A stretch of 64,000 bases of DNA from positions 86,109-150,108 of the forward strand of contig NZ_RZNX01000009.1 in NCBI RefSeq assembly GCF_003994465.1, in the 5' to 3' direction. Of this stretch, positions 1 through 8,095 are shown one piece after another. This stretch comes from Paenibacillus zeisoli. Its GTDB lineage: Bacteria; Bacillota; Bacilli; Paenibacillales; Paenibacillaceae. Every line of letters starts with the position of its first letter. The first letter of the stretch is position 1. Under the pieces are notes generated by a model. It searched no databases, was not told the origin of the DNA, and was given only the letters and a program-made list of their open reading frames with translations. The translations under genes were made by a program, and so were the position numbers.

Positions 1-666
1 ATAAGCCTCTGTAGATTCGCCTCCTCTTAGAAAGGAGTCAAATGTTTTCTCCAGTCCTGCCCCCCCTACCTTCAAATTCAAAGGAAGAGGATGAGCAGAG
101 AAATTATAAGCCGCATTCAGCCCCTTGAGCGTATCTGGCTGCTCGGAGACATAGCCGAGCCACTGGCTCCCTGAGACACCAGTCATGTATCTCTTGACTA
201 AGGGGAGTGCTTCAATTCCACGTATTTTAAGCCCTGACAAAGCTTGTATTTTTGAAGGGCTGAGCTTAAATGGCTCTATGCCTTCTCTATCTTGCCAAGG
301 CATTGGCTGTTTTATGTCAGCCCATTTCTTAGCCAATTCAGCAGGGGTTGTCTGTAATAACACTGCCAATTGGGATATTTTATGCTTATCAGGCTTAGGA
401 CTTACCGGAAATAGGATAGGGGTCCAGATAACTTTACCTGTCAGCATTCTCCCTTCACGATCGGTAAATTGTCCCCGTCCCGGATCAAGCTCTATTCCGA
501 GTCGGCGTTGCCGTACTGCCATTTCATTTAAACTGTGTCCTCCACGGGTCCAATGCTTACTGTTAGCTGTAAGCTGCAAGTAACCGAGTCTGAACATCAG
601 GATTACGAGGGCTGAGGTGAGTATTAACATACTATAGAATATTCGTTTCTTATGAATCAGAGACAT
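1..666 (-). CDS. penicillin-binding protein, transpeptidase type (N-terminal part, cut by window edge)
   Basis: This is the first 222 codons of a minus-strand gene that runs off the left edge. The N-terminus has a short basic stretch and one membrane anchor at about residues 10-25 (FYSMLILTSALVILMFRLGY). It then shows a GRGQFTDREGRMLTGK segment, which resembles the 'RGxIxDRxGxxLA' opening of the class B PBP dimerisation domain. The transpeptidase domain, with its SxxK and KTG motifs, would lie outside the window. In B. subtilis the matching place near yrrO/greA holds pbpI (yrrR), so it may be that orthologue. The start was placed at the ATG before SLIHKKR. In-frame ATGs at 681 and 717 are possible and none has a strong ribosome site. 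Class is well supported; exact identity is not. Confidence 0.75.
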   Translation of the reverse strand, partial: MSLIHKKRIFYSMLILTSALVILMFRLGYLQLTANSKHWTRGGHSLNEMAVRQRRLGIELDPGRGQFTDREGRMLTGKVIWTPILFPVSPKPDKHKISQLAVLLQTTPAELAKKWADIKQPMPWQDREGIEPFKLSPSKIQALSGLKIRGIEALPLVKRYMTGVSGSQWLGYVSEQPDTLKGLNAAYNFSAHPLPLNLKVGGAGLEKTFDSFLRGGESTEAY

Positions 667-736
667 GCAAACCCGCCCCATTTCCTGAAGATCTAACCCT
701 ATTATTTCCTGGGACATGATGATTACTCAGCGGTTT

Positions 737-782
737 TAAAAAAAGAAAACAGCCATACCTACCGATTAAGGTAAGTATGGCT
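737..782 (-). terminator. rho-independent terminator after the chemotaxis receptor
   Basis: On the minus strand a 12-13 bp stem (AGCCATACTTACC with GGTAGGTATGGCT, one mismatch) is followed by GTTTTCTTTTTTT. It lies 17 bp past the receptor stop codon. Confidence 0.85.
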
Positions 783-799
783 GTGAGTTTGAATTAAAT

Positions 800-2947
800 T
801 TATTCGACTGTAAATTTCGAGAGAGACTCTTTCAAGCCATTCGAAACATTACTGAGCTTATTGGACAATTGAACCAATTGTTGACCTACGCTTTGCTGTT
901 CGTTACTGAGTGAAGCAACCTCTTCCGAGGTAGCTGAAGATTCTTCGGCAACGGCGCTAACATTGGCCATGGCATCCGAGAGGACCGTTTGCGACTGATT
1001 CAGTGCGTCGATGGACTCTGTTACAGAGCCAAGTTGATTCAGGAACTTCTCCATTTGCTGTTGAACGGATACGAATATTTCATTCGTCTCCTTCACCGAG
1101 CTGATCTGCTCTGCAAACAATGGATTCGCAGCGGCCAAAGCAGTAACGGTCTGATTCATTTCATCCTGAATCTGGTCCGTAATCTCCGCAACCATTGTAA
1201 TCGATTGACGGGATTGCTCGGCTAACTGGCGAATTTCGTCAGCCACAACCATGAATCCTCGACCAGCTGCTCCCGCTCTTGCTGCTTCAATTGTTGCGTT
1301 AAGCGATAGGATATTGGTCTGCTTCGTAATATTCTGCATAACCTCCAACACTTTAAGTACTGATGATGTGCTGTTCTTTAGCGAATCTACCTTCTGGCTA
1401 AGTGCCTGAGTAATCTCAGCTGTAGAATTTGTTTTGCTCATCAAGTTGTTCAAATATTCTGTACCCAAGTGGCTTGACTTCTCCACTTCACGCGCAGAAG
1501 CCTGCATCGACTGGTTCGCATCAATAACGATATACATTTGATTGGAAATATTCTCTGACAAAGCATTTCCACGCTCAGCTTCATTAGCCAAGCTGCCTGC
1601 CCCGTTCGCAATCTCTTCCGTAGCAATAGCGATTTCCTTGGCGGAGAGTGCCGTTTTGTCTGAAGCCTGGCTCAGTTCAGTAGCTGTATCCAGTACTTCT
1701 TGAGCGGAAGCATTTGTCTGCTTAACAAGCTCGGTAATATGCTCCATCATCATATTGAAGCTCAATGCAAGCTGACCAATCTCATCTCTGGACTTATGTG
1801 CTACCCGAACACTTAGGTTCCCTTTCGCACCCTCTTGCATTAAGTTCTTCATGTTCCCAAGCGGACGGGCAATCATTCTAACCATCCAGATCCCGATAAG
1901 TATGGCAATCAGGGCAACAATTACAGCTGAAATGAAAGTGGTAACCAGAATCCCTTTAGCATCCTTAACCAAGTTGGCTGTGGGCAGAATGCCTACCAGC
2001 TTCCAGCCTGAAGTGACCTGGGTGTTGTATACAGCCAGCACCGGCTGCTTATCTTGATCTTTAGTGAATAAGGTTCCCGAGTTAGCCTTTTCTCCAGTTA
2101 GAGCTGGAAATTCTGTTTTCTTGTTATTTTCAGCTTGATCGGAAGAAGCGACGACCAAACCGTCAGGAGACAGCAACTGAAGTTCGGAATCGTCACCGAG
2201 ACTGATTTTCTTCAATTGATCGGAGAGCACCTGAGTCTTGATGTCAGCAATCAAATAATAGTTCTTACTTCCACCGCCAATTGTAGTCATAGTCTTGATA
2301 ACACGGAATACAGGCTCAATATTAGCTCCTTCGAAATTATCAACTCTCACCCATTTGGTAATTCCTCGATCGGAGAATTCTTTACCCGGATACTTCGACT
2401 TGATATCAGCCAGAAGCTGCTGATCAACGGTCCCTGCACTAATTCCTCTAAATGACCCATCGATCGGAATTATGTACACACCTTGAATCCCATTCGTAGA
2501 GAATACCCAGTTGTTGAATTTCTTGGAGATGGCATTGAAAATAGAGAACCGGTCATAGTCACTAGCGCCCTTGCCAATGGATACCAGAGCGCTCTGGATA
2601 TCTGTATCCAGATAAGTCTGCTGAAGCCCGTCCTCGTACTGCTTAAGAATGATATCCAGCTTCTCTGAAGTTTGAATTATGGTCTGTTGATTCGCATCTT
2701 TTGCGGTATTCTCAATCGTACTCTTGGCCATCTGGTAAGATACAATACCGAGAGTCAGCACAAAAAACATTGTTGCGACAAAGAAAATTAAAAATAGACG
2801 GACCCCTACTGATTTGGAAGGATCGAGTGGACCCAGCTTAATGTTTTGAACACCTGTAACCGCTTTCCTGCTAAGCCCTAGAATTTTATTATTTCTAGTA
2901 TTTGCTATAGCTTTTTCTTTTTTATCCTTCTTCGGACCTATTTTCAT
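800..2947 (-). CDS. methyl-accepting chemotaxis protein
   Basis: Membrane receptor that passes ligand sensing to the CheA/CheW kinase complex. From the chosen start it is 715 aa: a basic cytoplasmic N-terminus, TM1 at about 49-73, an extracellular sensor of dCache size (about 75-330), TM2 at about 333-356, a HAMP domain ([20 protein letters not shown] onward), and a long helical signalling domain. The conserved hairpin tip is visible ([20 protein letters not shown], then [16 protein letters not shown]). The start was taken at MKIGPKKD because a GGGGGAAAG ribosome site precedes it; an upstream in-frame ATG at 3007 has none. It is a single gene with its own terminator, inserted between trhP2 and the PBP relative to B. 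subtilis. The ligand cannot be inferred. Confidence 0.95.
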   Translation of the reverse strand: MKIGPKKDKKEKAIANTRNNKILGLSRKAVTGVQNIKLGPLDPSKSVGVRLFLIFFVATMFFVLTLGIVSYQMAKSTIENTAKDANQQTIIQTSEKLDIILKQYEDGLQQTYLDTDIQSALVSIGKGASDYDRFSIFNAISKKFNNWVFSTNGIQGVYIIPIDGSFRGISAGTVDQQLLADIKSKYPGKEFSDRGITKWVRVDNFEGANIEPVFRVIKTMTTIGGGSKNYYLIADIKTQVLSDQLKKISLGDDSELQLLSPDGLVVASSDQAENNKKTEFPALTGEKANSGTLFTKDQDKQPVLAVYNTQVTSGWKLVGILPTANLVKDAKGILVTTFISAVIVALIAILIGIWMVRMIARPLGNMKNLMQEGAKGNLSVRVAHKSRDEIGQLALSFNMMMEHITELVKQTNASAQEVLDTATELSQASDKTALSAKEIAIATEEIANGAGSLANEAERGNALSENISNQMYIVIDANQSMQASAREVEKSSHLGTEYLNNLMSKTNSTAEITQALSQKVDSLKNSTSSVLKVLEVMQNITKQTNILSLNATIEAARAGAAGRGFMVVADEIRQLAEQSRQSITMVAEITDQIQDEMNQTVTALAAANPLFAEQISSVKETNEIFVSVQQQMEKFLNQLGSVTESIDALNQSQTVLSDAMANVSAVAEESSATSEEVASLSNEQQSVGQQLVQLSNKLSNVSNGLKESLSKFTVE

Positions 2948-3103
2948 ATTCTTTCCCCCGCCAGTTTCATATTTAAAGACATCCCACTGGTTAATCAGTC
3001 CTACCATTAATTTCTCTAGATCGTATCATATAGCCTATTTTTTCTCAATAATATTGGAAGTAATTCCTAGTATAATGGGATGTTATGAAAGGACCTATTT
3101 CTT

Positions 3104-3111
3104 TTATCGGC
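3104..3111 (-). promoter_or_regulatory. possible SigD-type -10 element upstream of the chemotaxis receptor
   Basis: The minus strand reads GCCGATAA, 7 of 8 matches to the SigD -10 consensus GCCGATAT that drives motility genes in B. subtilis. It lies about 160 bp before the receptor start. No TAAA box sits at the usual 14-16 bp upstream, so this is weak. Confidence 0.3.
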
Positions 3112-3121
3112 AGGTTTACGT

Positions 3122-3163
3122 AAAAAAAATAGACCCTTTACTCAAAAAATTGAGGAAGAGTCT
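3122..3163 (-). terminator. terminator after the trhP pair
   Basis: The minus strand forms AGACTCTT...AAGGGTCT with an inner CTCAA/TTGAG stem, followed by eight T residues. It begins directly past the trhP2-like stop. Confidence 0.8.
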
Positions 3164-3174
3164 AAAAATAGATT

Positions 3175-4509
3175 TCACTTCTTTTTACGCATCATGTCAA
3201 AATACCGTACCGGCTGCTCAACCTTAAGTTTGATCCGTTGAAGCGGATGCCGAGCAGCATTCAATTCATTGCCACTCTCGTCCCAGATCTGCCCAACCGT
3301 CTGTTTGAATACAGAGCCTCCAGGTCCGAAGAACTCGACTTCCTGTCCAGGCTTGAAATGGTTGCGCTGCTGAATGGTAGCCATCTTACTCTCTTCATCA
3401 TACTCCAGTACAAGCCCTGCAAAATCATAAGGAGCGGCCTTCTCTTCAGGCTCATAAATATGATCTTCATGATCCGGTGTATCATAGAAGAATCCCGTAT
3501 TTAAAGGGCGATTCGCCGCTTTATTCATCTCTTCAACCCATTCAGGTCTAAGTACATAATTGTCAGGATCGGCCATATAGGCATCAATCGCTTGACGATA
3601 TACGTTCACGACCGTAGCTACGTAGTGGATGGACTTCATGCGCCCTTCGATTTTGAAGCTGTCCACCCCGACATCAATGAGATCGGGAATATGAGCTATC
3701 ATACACAAATCTTTGGAAGACATCGTGAAGGCGTTATCCTCTTCGCTGAACAACGGATGCTGATTCACACCCAGATTAAACTGCTGGAGAACCCGGCTCT
3801 CCTTGGCTTCTTCTTCAGAGACCCATACTTCTTCAGGGCGTCCGTCTTCGAACAAATCATATTTCCATCGGCAGGATTGGCAGCAGCCTCCCCGATTGGA
3901 ATCCCGATCAGTGAAATGATTCGACAATACACAACGTCCGGAGTAGGAAGAACACATTGCTCCATGAATGAATGCCTCTATTTCAATATCAACATGGTTC
4001 TTAATTTCTGCGATTACTTCAAGACTGGTCTCCCGGCCAAGCACAACACGGGGCAGCCCTTCTTCCTTCCAGAACTGTACAGCCTGCCAGTTCAGCGTAG
4101 ATTGCTGTGTGCTTAAGTGGACTTCCAACTCGGGCACTACTCTTCTCGCCGTGTCTACAATGATCGGGTCAGCGGCGATAATTGCAGAGATCCCAGCCTC
4201 ATGCAGATTACGTAAGTATTCTTCGATTCCGGCTATATCTTCGTTATGAGCGTAAATATTGGTAGCCACGAATACTTTAGCTCCATATTTCTTCGCGAAC
4301 TCAACGCCTTCTTTCATTTCCTCGAAGCTGAAATTGTCCGCGTTGGAACGAAGTCCATATTTCTGACCTCCGATGTATACGGCGTCTGCTCCATAATGAA
4401 TGGCAAATTTTAATTTCTCCAGGTTCCCTGCCGGTGCCAGCAGTTCCGGCTTGTCCAAGCGGTGACGTTTGCCTGTAAATTTCGGTGTGTGCTTCTCTGT
4501 TGTATGCAT
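3175..4509 (-). CDS. yrrO: U32-family tRNA hydroxylation protein, TrhP2-type (YrrO)
   Basis: Peptidase U32 family protein, 444 aa, carrying family signatures such as ELLAPAGNLEKLKFAI, GADAVYIGG and the Cys-rich SGRCVLSNHFTDRDSNRGGC. Conserved cysteines near residues 185-215 fit the iron-sulfur site proposed for this family. In B. subtilis YrrN and YrrO are the TrhP-type proteins required for prephenate-dependent 5-hydroxyuridine at tRNA position 34, so that is the expected role rather than proteolysis. The C-terminal part (GLVLEYDEESKMATIQQRN) matches the extra beta-barrel of the longer paralogue. The start has an AAGGGGG ribosome site. It lies 11 bp after the shorter paralogue and is almost certainly co-transcribed with it. 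Confidence 0.9.
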   Translation of the reverse strand: MHTTEKHTPKFTGKRHRLDKPELLAPAGNLEKLKFAIHYGADAVYIGGQKYGLRSNADNFSFEEMKEGVEFAKKYGAKVFVATNIYAHNEDIAGIEEYLRNLHEAGISAIIAADPIIVDTARRVVPELEVHLSTQQSTLNWQAVQFWKEEGLPRVVLGRETSLEVIAEIKNHVDIEIEAFIHGAMCSSYSGRCVLSNHFTDRDSNRGGCCQSCRWKYDLFEDGRPEEVWVSEEEAKESRVLQQFNLGVNQHPLFSEEDNAFTMSSKDLCMIAHIPDLIDVGVDSFKIEGRMKSIHYVATVVNVYRQAIDAYMADPDNYVLRPEWVEEMNKAANRPLNTGFFYDTPDHEDHIYEPEEKAAPYDFAGLVLEYDEESKMATIQQRNHFKPGQEVEFFGPGGSVFKQTVGQIWDESGNELNAARHPLQRIKLKVEQPVRYFDMMRKKK

Positions 4510-4520
4510 TTCGTTCCCCC

Positions 4521-5456
4521 TTAATACACCTGTTCTTTGTAAAAGAATCCGAATGAAAGCTCGCGCTCCGGGTCTTGAACTTCACGAATCGTATCCATCC
4601 ATGTCTCCTGAAATTCGTAGCCTTCCGGGTCTTCAAAATAAGTATCGATCGCTGTCCGGTATACCTGGATGACTGTGCGATTATAACTTATCGGCTTGAG
4701 TATGGTCTCAATCTTGAGTGAGTCCATCCCTGCTCCTAGTAGAATATGAAGATCCTCTAGTATGCAGATATCGTCCGAGCTCATAATATGGGTGCCGTTG
4801 CTATCCTCAAAAATCGGGAATTTCTCATCCTGACGCTCGGCCTCAATAAGAAATAAACCTCGATCCTGTCCCAGATTCTCCCCTTGGACTGGACGGCCTT
4901 GATGCGTCATATAACTTTGTACCAGCTTACGCTTGGAGTGATAGATATTCGTCATTCCGTGAACCTGAACTTCAGCCTCAATTTGGAGATGCGGCTTCAT
5001 TTCAGTAAGCTCGTCCATATTCAGCTCCCGTGCCAACAACACTCGAACAGCACCTTTAGAGCCCCAGTAATTTGCTGTTGCATAATTGGTAGAGGTCATT
5101 TCCGCGTTCCAGTGCAGGTTTAGACTTGGAGCATACTGCTGAACCGCTCGCAGAACTGCCGGATCGCCGAATTCGATTCCGTCCACACCTGCTGCTGCCA
5201 GTGCCTGAACATACCCCGAAAGTTCGTCCAGGATTTCATTGCTTATCAAATTATTCACACTTACATACACCTTGGCCTGATCAGCATGGGCAGCACGAAC
5301 AGCCTCACTAATATCAGCAATATTCATATTTCCCGGCAGCCTGGTTCCGAACCTTTCCTCACCAATCAGCACCGCGTTAGCCCCGGCAGCGATATACTCC
5401 TTAACCTCTTGTAATGATCCCGCTGCTGCGAGAAGTTCCGGTTTGTTCCCCATCAT
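4521..5456 (-). CDS. yrrN: U32-family tRNA hydroxylation protein, TrhP1-type (YrrN)
   Basis: Shorter U32 paralogue of 311 aa, matching the about 309 aa of B. subtilis YrrN. It opens with PELLAAAGSLQEVKEYIAAG and AVLIGEERFG, and contains VQVHGMTNIYHSKRKLVQSY where the longer paralogue has its cysteine cluster. It is therefore the cysteine-poor partner of a heteromeric pair. Known family role: with YrrO, installs the hydroxyl that leads to ho5U/mo5U at the wobble uridine. The reading frame is open for a further 53 codons upstream, but that part overlaps mltG. The ATG at 5456 has GAGGTG about 9 nt before it and starts 19 bp after the mltG stop. Confidence 0.9.
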   Translation of the reverse strand: MMGNKPELLAAAGSLQEVKEYIAAGANAVLIGEERFGTRLPGNMNIADISEAVRAAHADQAKVYVSVNNLISNEILDELSGYVQALAAAGVDGIEFGDPAVLRAVQQYAPSLNLHWNAEMTSTNYATANYWGSKGAVRVLLARELNMDELTEMKPHLQIEAEVQVHGMTNIYHSKRKLVQSYMTHQGRPVQGENLGQDRGLFLIEAERQDEKFPIFEDSNGTHIMSSDDICILEDLHILLGAGMDSLKIETILKPISYNRTVIQVYRTAIDTYFEDPEGYEFQETWMDTIREVQDPERELSFGFFYKEQVY

Positions 5457-5475
5457 GTTTAAAAACACCTCGGTT

Positions 5476-6528
5476 TTATTTAACTGTAGATTTACTTTTT
5501 TGAATATTCTTAAGATGCTCTGCGTACGTCTTGGCAAATAAGTGCTCCTGGGACCCGTCCTTCTTCGTAACATAGAACAAATAATCGGTATTCTCAGGTT
5601 CGAGTGCTGCCTCAATCGACTTCACACTTGGACTGGCAATGGGACCTGGCGGAAGGCCGTTATACAAATAAGTATTATATGGACTGTCCTTTTTTCTTAG
5701 GTCACTATTTAACAGACGTTCTTTGGGCTTACCGAGCAAATATTGGACCGTTGCATCAATTTCGAGCTTCATCCCTTTATCTAAGCGGTTGTAAATGACG
5801 CTGGCTACCTTTTTGCGTTCCGGATCTACCACAACCTCACGCTCGACAAGTGATGCCACTGTGAGTAGTTCAGGAAGCGTCAGCTTCCTCTTCTCAAGCT
5901 TCACTTTCCAGTCTGGAATGCTATCCAGCTTGGCCTGAAGCTCCTCCAGCATTCGGGTAATAATATCGGCCTCACTGCTGCCTTTCTTCAGTTCATAGGT
6001 CTCCGGGAATAATAATCCTTCAAGCCTGTAGATCTGTTTGTCGCTAGCCGGGAACTCCCGAAGCACGGGTACTTCAATGCCTGAAGGATTCTTGGCAAGC
6101 TTAAGGAATTGATCTTTATTAACAATACCTTCCTGACTTAATTTATCAGCCATTTGCTTTAGTGTATAACCTTCAGGTATCGTAAAATGGACCATGTCCG
6201 CTTTCACGACATCGCCACTGTTAAGCTTTCCGATAATCTGGTCATAGGTCATACCCGGACTTAATTCATAGATTCCGGCCTGAAATTTGGCTCCCTCTGA
6301 CTTCATTTTCAAGTATGCCTTGAACATAAGTGAGTTCTTGATTAACCCTTCCTGTTTGAGAAGATCCGCTATCTTAGCCGTTCCCGCTCCAGACTTAATC
6401 TCCACCTTCACACTCGCCGAAGAAGAGCTTACAGGCTGCATCTGGTTGTAAGTGTAGACAGCTGCACCACCTAGTATGATTAAGATCACGATAAAAAAGG
6501 TGACCAGCCGTCGCCCTAGTTTGTTCAA
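5476..6528 (-). CDS. mltG: endolytic murein transglycosylase MltG
   Basis: Membrane-anchored YceG/MltG-type enzyme that cuts nascent glycan strands and sets their length. The 350 aa protein has one TM segment near the N-terminus (VTFFIVILIILGGAAVYTYN), a LysM-like region, and the catalytic domain with EVVVDPERKKVASVIYNRL and SPYNTYLYNGLPPGPIASPS. The TTG at 6528 (FLNKLGRRL) was preferred because GAGGAG lies 9 nt upstream; the ATG at 6555 has no ribosome site. It heads the mltG-yrrN-yrrO unit. In B. subtilis a tRNA methyltransferase gene (yrrM/trmR) follows mltG; it is absent here. Confidence 0.93.
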   Translation of the reverse strand: MNKLGRRLVTFFIVILIILGGAAVYTYNQMQPVSSSSASVKVEIKSGAGTAKIADLLKQEGLIKNSLMFKAYLKMKSEGAKFQAGIYELSPGMTYDQIIGKLNSGDVVKADMVHFTIPEGYTLKQMADKLSQEGIVNKDQFLKLAKNPSGIEVPVLREFPASDKQIYRLEGLLFPETYELKKGSSEADIITRMLEELQAKLDSIPDWKVKLEKRKLTLPELLTVASLVEREVVVDPERKKVASVIYNRLDKGMKLEIDATVQYLLGKPKERLLNSDLRKKDSPYNTYLYNGLPPGPIASPSVKSIEAALEPENTDYLFYVTKKDGSQEHLFAKTYAEHLKNIQKSKSTVK

Positions 6529-6552
6529 AAATGTCAACTCCTCTATACCATA

Positions 6553-6578
6553 CAAAAAGAGCGGTAAATTCCGCTCTT
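6553..6578 (-). terminator. hairpin terminator between the DUF1292 genes and mltG
   Basis: Perfect 8-bp stem AAGAGCGG/CCGCTCTT with a 6-nt loop, followed on the minus strand by a short T-run (TTTTTG). It is probably partial, as it sits directly before the mltG ribosome site. Confidence 0.65.
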
Positions 6579-6627
6579 CTTGTAAAATGCTATAACAAAG
6601 CAGGATTAATCAATTTAAGAGTATAGA

Positions 6628-6930
6628 CTACTCAGGAAAGGTAAGCTCATCGTACAGCTCAGATACATTCTCCCATTCATCATCATCATCAATGGTAACC
6701 AGTTCCAGGCTGCCCTCTTGCGAGGTAACGATCTTAAGGATCTCAGGCTCTGCTGACTTGCCATCTTCATCTGGAAGAAGAACAGCATAGGCTTGGCCGC
6801 CGATATCGAATTCTTTCTCGACACGGTAATAAGAGGTGTGCCCTTTCTCGTCCTGAAGCTCAACTACAGGTCCGAAGGCTTCCTTCACTCGGGAGCTCCA
6901 AATCACATGCTCAGCGGAAAACTCAGTCAT
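6628..6930 (-). CDS. DUF1292 family acidic protein, second copy
   Basis: Small acidic protein of 100 aa, beginning MTEFSAEHVIWSSRVKEAFG. It carries the DUF1292 pattern of alternating beta strands ending in DDDDEWENVSELYDEL. Its ATG overlaps the last 8 bases of the neighbouring DUF1292 gene, with GAGGAAGAG as ribosome site, which implies translational coupling. An in-frame extension upstream lies inside the previous gene and was discarded. Function of the family is unknown; it is conserved next to ruvX in Bacilli. Two tandem and divergent copies suggest duplication. Confidence 0.85.
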   Translation of the reverse strand: MTEFSAEHVIWSSRVKEAFGPVVELQDEKGHTSYYRVEKEFDIGGQAYAVLLPDEDGKSAEPEILKIVTSQEGSLELVTIDDDDEWENVSELYDELTFPE

Positions 6931-7237
6931 GCTCTTCCTCACCACCCAATTCGTCAAGCAGGGTATTGAAGGTCTCCTCAACAATTTCCCACTCTTCGTC
7001 ACTTTCAATAGTGAACAGCTTCAGATCTTCACCGTCTTCTTCGTAGCGGAAAGCATACACTTCTTCGCTATCTTCGTCTTCTTCTTCGGAATCAAGAGGA
7101 ACGACCATCATATACTTTGCGTCAGAACCATCCACTTCGAATTTCATAATCACTTCGAATTCTTCTTCATTTCCCTCTTCATCAGGGATGTAGATAATTT
7201 CCGGTTCTTCCTCGTTATTCATGCGATCGTTAGCCAT
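6923..7237 (-). CDS. yrzB: DUF1292 family protein (YrzB-like)
   Basis: 104-aa, strongly acidic protein (EEEPEIIYIPDEEGNEEEF, DSEEEDEDSEE) ending in SDEEWEIVEETFNTLLDEL, the typical DUF1292 tail. It sits 12 bp past ruvX in the same place as B. subtilis yrzB. GAGGGTG precedes the ATG. Molecular function is not known. Its acidic character suggests a soluble protein that could bind metal or basic partners, but this is only inference. Confidence 0.88.
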   Translation of the reverse strand: MANDRMNNEEEPEIIYIPDEEGNEEEFEVIMKFEVDGSDAKYMMVVPLDSEEEDEDSEEVYAFRYEEDGEDLKLFTIESDEEWEIVEETFNTLLDELGGEEEHD

Positions 7238-7249
7238 TTGCCATCACCC

Positions 7250-7666
7250 TCACCTTTTGCTCTTAGAATCTAAGAAATTTTGCAAAATCAACGTCGCAGC
7301 AATTTGATCCACGACCTGTTTGCGTTTTTTTCGGCTGACATCAGCCTCAAGCAGCGTTCGATGTGCCGAGACCGTTGTTAACCGTTCATCCCAAAGGTGA
7401 ACCGGTAAACCTAGAATTTCCCGCAATCGATCGGCAAATTCCATGCAAATTTCACCGCGGGGACCTACTGTACCGTTCATGTTCTTCGGAAGTCCGACGA
7501 CAATTTCCTCAGCATCGTATTCCTTCACAAGTTCGGCAATCCGCTTCAGTTCAGATTCGTCACCCCTGCGCTCGATCGTCTCGAGCCCCTGGGCAGTCCA
7601 TCCAAAAGCATCGCTGACGGATGCACCGATTCTGCGGTCCCCGTAGTCCAAGCCTAATATTCTCAT
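7250..7666 (-). CDS. ruvX: Holliday junction resolvase-like RuvX (YqgF/YrrK)
   Basis: 138-aa RNase H-fold protein of the YqgF family. Visible catalytic elements are GLDYGDRRIG at the N-terminus (first Asp), IVVGLPKNMNG in the middle, and DERLTT near residue 95. The family is linked to Holliday-junction resolution and to 16S rRNA 5'-end processing; YqgF is essential in E. coli. The gene lies in the conserved alaS-ireB-ruvX-yrzB string, 33 bp after ireB. A separate ruvC exists at 60957-61460, so junction resolution need not depend on this protein. Confidence 0.93.
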   Translation of the reverse strand: MRILGLDYGDRRIGASVSDAFGWTAQGLETIERRGDESELKRIAELVKEYDAEEIVVGLPKNMNGTVGPRGEICMEFADRLREILGLPVHLWDERLTTVSAHRTLLEADVSRKKRKQVVDQIAATLILQNFLDSKSKR

Positions 7667-7699
7667 TTCTGTTCTCCTATTTCTGTAGAACAGAGCGGC

Positions 7700-7960
7700 T
7701 TACCTATGACCGGCTAAATAATACTTAACCAATTCCTCGATTAATTCATCCCGCTCTTTCTTACGTACCAAACTTCTAGCGTTGTTATGCCGCGGAATAT
7801 ATGCAGGGTCACCCGACAATAAATAACCAACGATCTGGTTAATCGGATTGTATTCCTTCTCCTGAAGCGCTGCATATACCGACAAAAGAATTTCCTGAGC
7901 TGAAGCTTCATGCTCATCGCCTGTGACGTTGAACTTGACTGTTTTATCCATGGAGTCCAA
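7700..7960 (-). CDS. ireB: IreB family regulatory phosphoprotein (DUF965, YrzL)
   Basis: 86-aa protein containing the very conserved block [20 protein letters not shown]. IreB of Enterococcus is a substrate of the PASTA kinase IreK and controls cephalosporin tolerance, so a role in Ser/Thr-kinase signalling to the cell envelope is expected. The TTG start ([10 protein letters not shown]) has GAGGTG 5 nt upstream and matches the length of B. subtilis YrzL, which starts SSFDKTMKF. The ATG three codons later is the alternative. The gene lies between alaS and ruvX. Confidence 0.92.
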   Translation of the reverse strand: MDSMDKTVKFNVTGDEHEASAQEILLSVYAALQEKEYNPINQIVGYLLSGDPAYIPRHNNARSLVRKKERDELIEELVKYYLAGHR

Positions 7961-8095
7961 GATGACACCTCACTTCTACGAACAATTGCCCGCGGGAAAT
8001 TGCAAGCGTTACAGCCTGCCTTCTTAACTATAACATATTGAGTAGCCCTTAAGGAAATATTTGAAGCGAGAAAGTATCCTGATTATGGAATTTTT

